Shown here one piece after another: positions 7,487 through 10,677 of a stretch of DNA of 10,677 bases. This stretch comes from JAFRXK01 sp045603305 (GTDB taxonomy: Bacteria; Bacillota; Clostridia; Lachnospirales; Lachnospiraceae). A program made the translations under genes and the position numbers. The stretch covers positions 1 through 10,677 of the forward strand of contig JAZULV010000045.1 of NCBI GenBank assembly GCA_045603305.1, written 5' to 3'. Under the pieces are notes generated by a model. The model was given only the letters and a program-made list of their open reading frames with translations, had not been told where the DNA came from and did not search any database. Position 1 is the stretch's first letter. Each line of letters starts with the position of its first letter.

Positions 7487-10400
7487 TTATTTTTTCGCTC
7501 TCCTGCTATATTCAACATTAATAAATATGCCCACTGCGCCAATAAATGCAAGCACTATCCAAAGCATACTGTTATTCGTATCTCCTGTCATAGGAGCATT
7601 ACCCGCTCCAATATCTTTTGTTCCGGTTGATTCTTCATCGGTTATTGCCGGTGTAGTCTCAATTTCGGTTGTCTCTTCGGCTGTCTCTTCGGTTGTAACC
7701 TCTGTGGTTACTTCAGTTCCAGCTTCGGTTGTCTCAGGTACAGGTTCAACTACTTTAAAAGTATAGGACTTGGTTGCTTCCATTATCCCTCTGGCATTAT
7801 CTTCTATCCCACTCCAGCCATCATAAATATCGTACACTGACTTAACAAATGTAACCTTTAACGTATATTCTCCCAAGGCAATTTCTTCTGTTGAGACAAC
7901 AGCGCTAAAGGACTCATTGCCCCATTCACCGGCAACTGACATACCTTCTATTTCCCACTTTACCGGCACCCATCCGGTTGTACCTTCTACCGGGAACGGA
8001 TCTGCCCCTGCAACTGCAGTAAACATTACGTCCTCACCCTGATGGTAGATTTCTTTTATTCCTGTAATGTCAATATCGCTCTCACGGCCATCCTCAAGCA
8101 CAGAAATTATATATGCCGGCATTACCATTGTACCTTCATCATCTGTTCTAACACTATAATTGCCACTGCCGTCATCATAAATAAGCTCATCAGACCATTC
8201 GCCCTCATAAATAATATTATTATTTTTATCGAGCATTTTAAATCTGCCCGGCAATACAAATCCATTCTTGTTGACCATCTTTACAACATCTTCATCATCT
8301 GAATAGAGATAGTAATTCACATCATCAAATGAAATACTTCCTTTCTCGGTTTCAACTGCCTCTTCGTCAGCTAATACTATCAAACGTCCTCCGTTTACAA
8401 TTATATCGCTTAATCTGGAGTAAATGCCCTCTTCATTTAAAACAGCATCAATATAAATATCACAGTCTGTAATTTCTATATTGCCGTGAGCACTTTCAAT
8501 ACCTTCATCATGGGCCTCAATATCAATATCACAATCAATCAATGTAAGCTTATATTCCGGCTTTTTAATGGTAAAGTTTTCAACCAGTAAACCGTCACTG
8601 TCAGCATGAATCTTAACCTTTGAACCGGTAATGGTAAGGCTATTATCAGTAGCCTGTATACCATCTCTGTCAGAATGTATATTTATATTACAATCTGTTA
8701 TTACAATGCTTCCGCCGCCACCCGGCAAATAGTTTTCATCATCTCCGGTTAATATACCATCCTTCAAAGCATAAATACCTGCCTTAGGACTATTACCTCT
8801 GATATCTTTTTCACCAGTTATAGAAGCATTACCTTTTTTAACCCATATTCCCTTCTCATAGACTGAGATTAATGACAAATCCGCCCTTGGCTTTAACAAA
8901 ATGTTCAAATCGCCGTCTTCTGCTAAAAAGCAATTATTGTCTGCAAATACTTCCGCTTTACCTTCAACAATAACTGTTGCTCCGCCAGGAAGAATCACAC
9001 CATCAGTTTTTGACACTAAGCTAAAACCATCTTTCAGGATTAATGTTTTTGTATCTGCATCCCAGCTCCAAAGTCCTGCAGTATCAGAGGTGTCTGCAAC
9101 AACCCCGGATAAATCAAGAACACTGTTAACGGTAGGATTAGCAGGTTCATTGTATGCAGAATCTGTAACTTCAAATTCAACAGTACAGGAAGCCCCCGCA
9201 TCATTATCATCAATCATACAGAACAAATAATAAGTACCGGTTTCTGTGGCTATATAACTGCATTCCTCACCAAAACCGCTATCATTATTATCATAGAAAT
9301 TAATCAATACAGGATTTCCGTTATCCATCATATATACAGCCACCAGCGTATCAACATATATATCATTGGTACCATGGCAGGATATATTAAGCATTTCTCC
9401 TTCATTAAGCTCTACCGCATACGGAACCGTTCTATATACATCAAAATCATTTATATACGCATATTCCTCAGGAATTATACTGCCACTGTATGGTAAAGTA
9501 ATCTTTTCTGCTTTTGAAACTGCTTTTTCAGTCGGATAGGCAAGTACCGGTGTAATTGTCAAATCTGCATCAACATTATTATTAACACCCGGAACAACCA
9601 GTTTCCCACCGTAAAAAGTATGATACTGATTTGTTTCATATCCATTTTTGGTAAAGATAAAATCATATATTACCTTGTCACTGTTCTTTGAAACAAGTCC
9701 CAGAATATAATCCTCGTATCTCACAATTGCATCTGTACCAACGGCACCTGAAGTAACAGTTACATTAGCATCATCTAATATTACATCATGTCTTTCCGGC
9801 TTATAAATATTAATAAAAATAGTCTTTTCCGATGTTTCGATGCCTGTATCGGCCTTTATGCCAACACCTGCTGTTTCAACTGTAGAAGGCGTACCTGAAA
9901 TAATACCATCAGCACTTAAACTAAGTCCGGCCGGTAACTCATCACCTGAAATAGTCCAGCTTACAGTCTCTGACGTCTCATTGCCAACTACCGGCAGCTG
10001 ATAGCTTACCGGAACTCCTACCTCAAACTCAACCTCTGACAACGCAATCTCAAAGCCAGACGACCATGTCATTCCGGCTTCAATTGTACGGCTTACCCCA
10101 TGAATATCCACAGTATAATCTTCTTCAGACTGGTTAACTACTGAAGAAAGAGTATTACATCCGGTAAAAGCATATGCACTTATCCAATCCAAATCTGCAA
10201 GAATATTAATTGTTGTCACTGACGTATTCTCAAACGCATAGTCTCCGATTTCTTTAACTGCAGCACACAATGTTACGCTTGTAAGATTTTCATAACCGCT
10301 AAATGCATAACTATATATACATACATCGGATTCATTCAAAAAGGTAACCGCTTTCAGTTTTGTTTTGTCAGCGAATCCCAAGGGATTAACACCGCTTACT

Positions 10401-10576
10401 GCATCATCTACAAATAAATGTGTAATAGTATTGGGGTCTATGATATTTGAATAATTAGTCACGCCTGTACTATCACATTCATAATAGTAATAACCGTCTG
10501 AGATACCATAAATCTCTTCTCCTTCTGCGAATGAGCCTGCCGGAAATATAGTTAATACCATTATTACTATTAACAT
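7487..10576 (-). CDS. Multidomain surface protein, paralog B; start region interrupted by an in-frame stop
   Basis: Open frame of 1029 codons aligning end to end with surface protein A. Seen: leucine-rich region (YAFSGYENL, YAFTGCNTL) about 40-155, He_PIG-type Ig (GLSLSADGIISGTP) about 180-258, PPC-like domain (TGTYYLFCMIDD) about 355-472, beta-helix about 490-795, Ig-like domain about 820-943, Thr/Glu stalk, then APMTGD at 994-999, membrane helix and end SRRAKK. The ancestral start is almost certainly the ATG at 10603, which has a strong ribosome binding site and an upstream motif shared with protein A; codon 9 from there is TAA and the next codon is the ATG at 10576. From 10576 the N-terminus MLIVIMVLTIFPAGSFAEG keeps a hydrophobic core and a cleavage-like site but has no Lys or Arg. 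It may be made by reinitiation, be a recent pseudogene, or reflect a base error. The rest shows no decay. Confidence 0.75.
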   Translation of the reverse strand: MLIVIMVLTIFPAGSFAEGEEIYGISDGYYYYECDSTGVTNYSNIIDPNTITHLFVDDAVSGVNPLGFADKTKLKAVTFLNESDVCIYSYAFSGYENLTSVTLCAAVKEIGDYAFENTSVTTINILADLDWISAYAFTGCNTLSSVVNQSEEDYTVDIHGVSRTIEAGMTWSSGFEIALSEVEFEVGVPVSYQLPVVGNETSETVSWTISGDELPAGLSLSADGIISGTPSTVETAGVGIKADTGIETSEKTIFINIYKPERHDVILDDANVTVTSGAVGTDAIVRYEDYILGLVSKNSDKVIYDFIFTKNGYETNQYHTFYGGKLVVPGVNNNVDADLTITPVLAYPTEKAVSKAEKITLPYSGSIIPEEYAYINDFDVYRTVPYAVELNEGEMLNISCHGTNDIYVDTLVAVYMMDNGNPVLINFYDNNDSGFGEECSYIATETGTYYLFCMIDDNDAGASCTVEFEVTDSAYNEPANPTVNSVLDLSGVVADTSDTAGLWSWDADTKTLILKDGFSLVSKTDGVILPGGATVIVEGKAEVFADNNCFLAEDGDLNILLKPRADLSLISVYEKGIWVKKGNASITGEKDIRGNSPKAGIYALKDGILTGDDENYLPGGGGSIVITDCNINIHSDRDGIQATDNSLTITGSKVKIHADSDGLLVENFTIKKPEYKLTLIDCDIDIEAHDEGIESAHGNIEITDCDIYIDAVLNEEGIYSRLSDIIVNGGRLIVLADEEAVETEKGSISFDDVNYYLYSDDEDVVKMVNKNGFVLPGRFKMLDKNNNIIYEGEWSDELIYDDGSGNYSVRTDDEGTMVMPAYIISVLEDGRESDIDITGIKEIYHQGEDVMFTAVAGADPFPVEGTTGWVPVKWEIEGMSVAGEWGNESFSAVVSTEEIALGEYTLKVTFVKSVYDIYDGWSGIEDNARGIMEATKSYTFKVVEPVPETTEAGTEVTTEVTTEETAEETTEIETTPAITDEESTGTKDIGAGNAPMTGDTNNSMLWIVLAFIGAVGIFINVEYSRRAKK
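7490..7597 (-). other. C-terminal wall-sorting signal of surface protein B
   Basis: APMTGD followed by TNNS, a hydrophobic helix starting MLWIVLAF, and a basic end (SRRAKK). It matches the tail of paralog A, including the shared GDTNNSMLWIVLAF. Ala replaces the Leu of classical LPxTG. It predicts covalent wall attachment by an unseen sortase, or membrane retention if no matching sortase exists. Confidence 0.78.
7664..7735 (-). repeat. 12-bp repeats in the stalk of surface protein B
   Basis: On the plus strand TTCGGTTGTCTC occurs at 7664-7675 and again exactly at 7724-7735, with TTCGGCTGTCTC at 7676-7687 and a diverged copy at 7688-7699. The two exact copies are 60 bases apart, five units. 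The encoded residues are Glu/Thr-rich (EETTE-like). Length changes by whole units would keep the frame, so this can vary stalk length but not switch the gene off. Confidence 0.65.
8267..8710 (-). repeat. Beta-helix rung repeats of surface protein B
   Basis: Rungs SIVITDCN, SLTITGSK, KLTLIDCD, NIEITDCD, DIIVNGGR and SISFDDVN, most with acidic turns (RDGI, DEGI, EEGI), correspond one to one with those of paralog A at 3355-3798. Several turns are conserved (DGIQATD, DEGI) while residues facing outward differ, which would fit a kept fold with altered binding surface. Confidence 0.68.
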
Positions 10577-10603
10577 TTACGAAACCAGTCCTTTTTTCTT
10601 CAT
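10577..10603 (-). other. Truncated 8-codon signal-peptide start (MKKKGLVS, stop) upstream of surface protein B
   Basis: ATG at 10603 encodes MKKKGLVS and then TAA at 10579-10577, which abuts the ATG at 10576. In paralog A the aligned residues are MKKRRLVAL followed by M, with TTA where this copy has TAA, so one T-to-A change on the minus strand (position 10578) explains the stop. The frame is not shifted. It is either a broken start or, less likely, a short leader frame allowing reinitiation at the adjoining ATG. Confidence 0.85.
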
Positions 10604-10610
10604 AAGCAAA

Positions 10611-10620
10611 TCTCCTCCCT
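10611..10620 (-). promoter_or_regulatory. Strong ribosome binding site of surface protein B
   Basis: AGGGAGGAGA on the minus strand ends seven bases before the ATG at 10603, with the GGAGG core about nine bases away. It is 34 or more bases from the ATG at 10576, so ribosomes should load at 10603. Nearer to 10576 only a weak AAAGGA is present, twelve bases away. Confidence 0.8.
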
Positions 10621-10635
10621 GGACAATACCAATCC

Positions 10636-10663
10636 TTTATACATCTATAATGTAAATTCACAA
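10636..10663 (-). promoter_or_regulatory. Candidate promoter of surface protein B
   Basis: Reading the minus strand, TTGTGA (10663-10658), a 16-base gap and TATAAA (10641-10636) form a plausible housekeeping promoter about 33 bases before the 10603 ATG. An alternative pair is TTGCAT (10670-10665) with TATAGA (10649-10644). The region is A+T-rich and the window ends just beyond, so this is a weak call. Confidence 0.35.
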
Positions 10664-10677
10664 TATGCAATTAATAA

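Noticed and set aside
7312..7521. Plus-strand 69-codon hydrophobic frame in the spacer
   Set aside because: It comes from T-rich DNA, overlaps the terminator and the 3' end of paralog B, and lacks a ribosome binding site.
10577..10579. TAA read as an amino acid (alternative code)
   Set aside because: Three of the four genes, including this one, end in TAA at positions supported by the paralog or by family length, so TAA is a normal stop here.
10591..10603. Run of six A in codons 2-4 as a slippage switch that rescues paralog B
   Set aside because: Gaining or losing one A puts the ribosome in a frame that does not match protein A; the TAA is an in-frame substitution, so slippage cannot restore the protein.
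10479..10670. Minus-strand 63-codon frame overlapping the start of surface protein B
   Set aside because: It is the neighbouring frame of the paralog B start. Its product is Arg-rich with no recognisable domain, and homology to paralog A lies in the other frame.
1..10677. CRISPR array, insertion sequence, phage or toxin-antitoxin genes
   Set aside because: I saw no spaced direct repeats, transposase, integrase or terminal inverted repeats; the only repeats are coding beta-helix rungs and stalk units.

Overview
The window looks like a chromosomal segment of a low-GC, Gram-positive anaerobe of the Clostridia, most likely Lachnospiraceae. The pointers are A+T-rich spacers, strong AGGAGG-type ribosome binding sites, P-x-T-G-D wall-sorting tails, BspA-like leucine-rich surface proteins, a MalT-like LuxR regulator and a CsoR-type copper operator. 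The assignment is by family resemblance only. All four genes lie on the minus strand, so transcription runs from high to low coordinates.

Layout in order of transcription. (1) 10604-10677: short upstream region with a candidate promoter and a strong ribosome binding site. (2) 7487-10603: large multidomain surface protein (paralog B). Its reading frame carries an in-frame TAA at codon 9, inside the signal peptide, followed directly by ATG; the remaining 1029 codons are open. (3) 7184-7486: A+T-rich spacer with a good intrinsic terminator for paralog B and the 5' region of the next gene. (4) 5708-7183: LuxR/MalT-like regulator that starts at TTG and lacks the usual N-terminal ATPase. (5) 2602-5688: surface protein paralog A, starting 19 bases after the regulator stop and so very probably in its operon. 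(6) 2357-2601: a long terminator hairpin for that operon, then a textbook promoter (TTGACA, 17 bases, TATAAT) whose spacer is a CsoR-type copper operator. (7) 113-2356: copA, a Cu(I)-exporting P-type ATPase. (8) 1-112: downstream of copA, with small hairpins and no gene.

The two surface proteins align end to end with the same domain order: signal peptide, short leucine-rich region, putative Ig domain of the He_PIG type, PPC-like beta-sandwich, a right-handed beta-helix resembling the Cthe_2159 carbohydrate-binding family, a C-terminal Ig-like domain, a Thr/Glu-rich stalk, and a sorting tail ending in a membrane helix and basic residues. They are tandem duplicates flanking a regulator. The natural inference is a surface carbohydrate- or matrix-binding module whose expression is set by the regulator; nothing in the sequence gives the ligand. 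copA appears to be an independent copper-responsive unit.

The strongest points for follow-up are the TAA-ATG junction in the signal peptide of paralog B, the ATPase-less MalT-like regulator coupled to a surface protein, and the copper operator nested in a consensus promoter with no csoR in the window.
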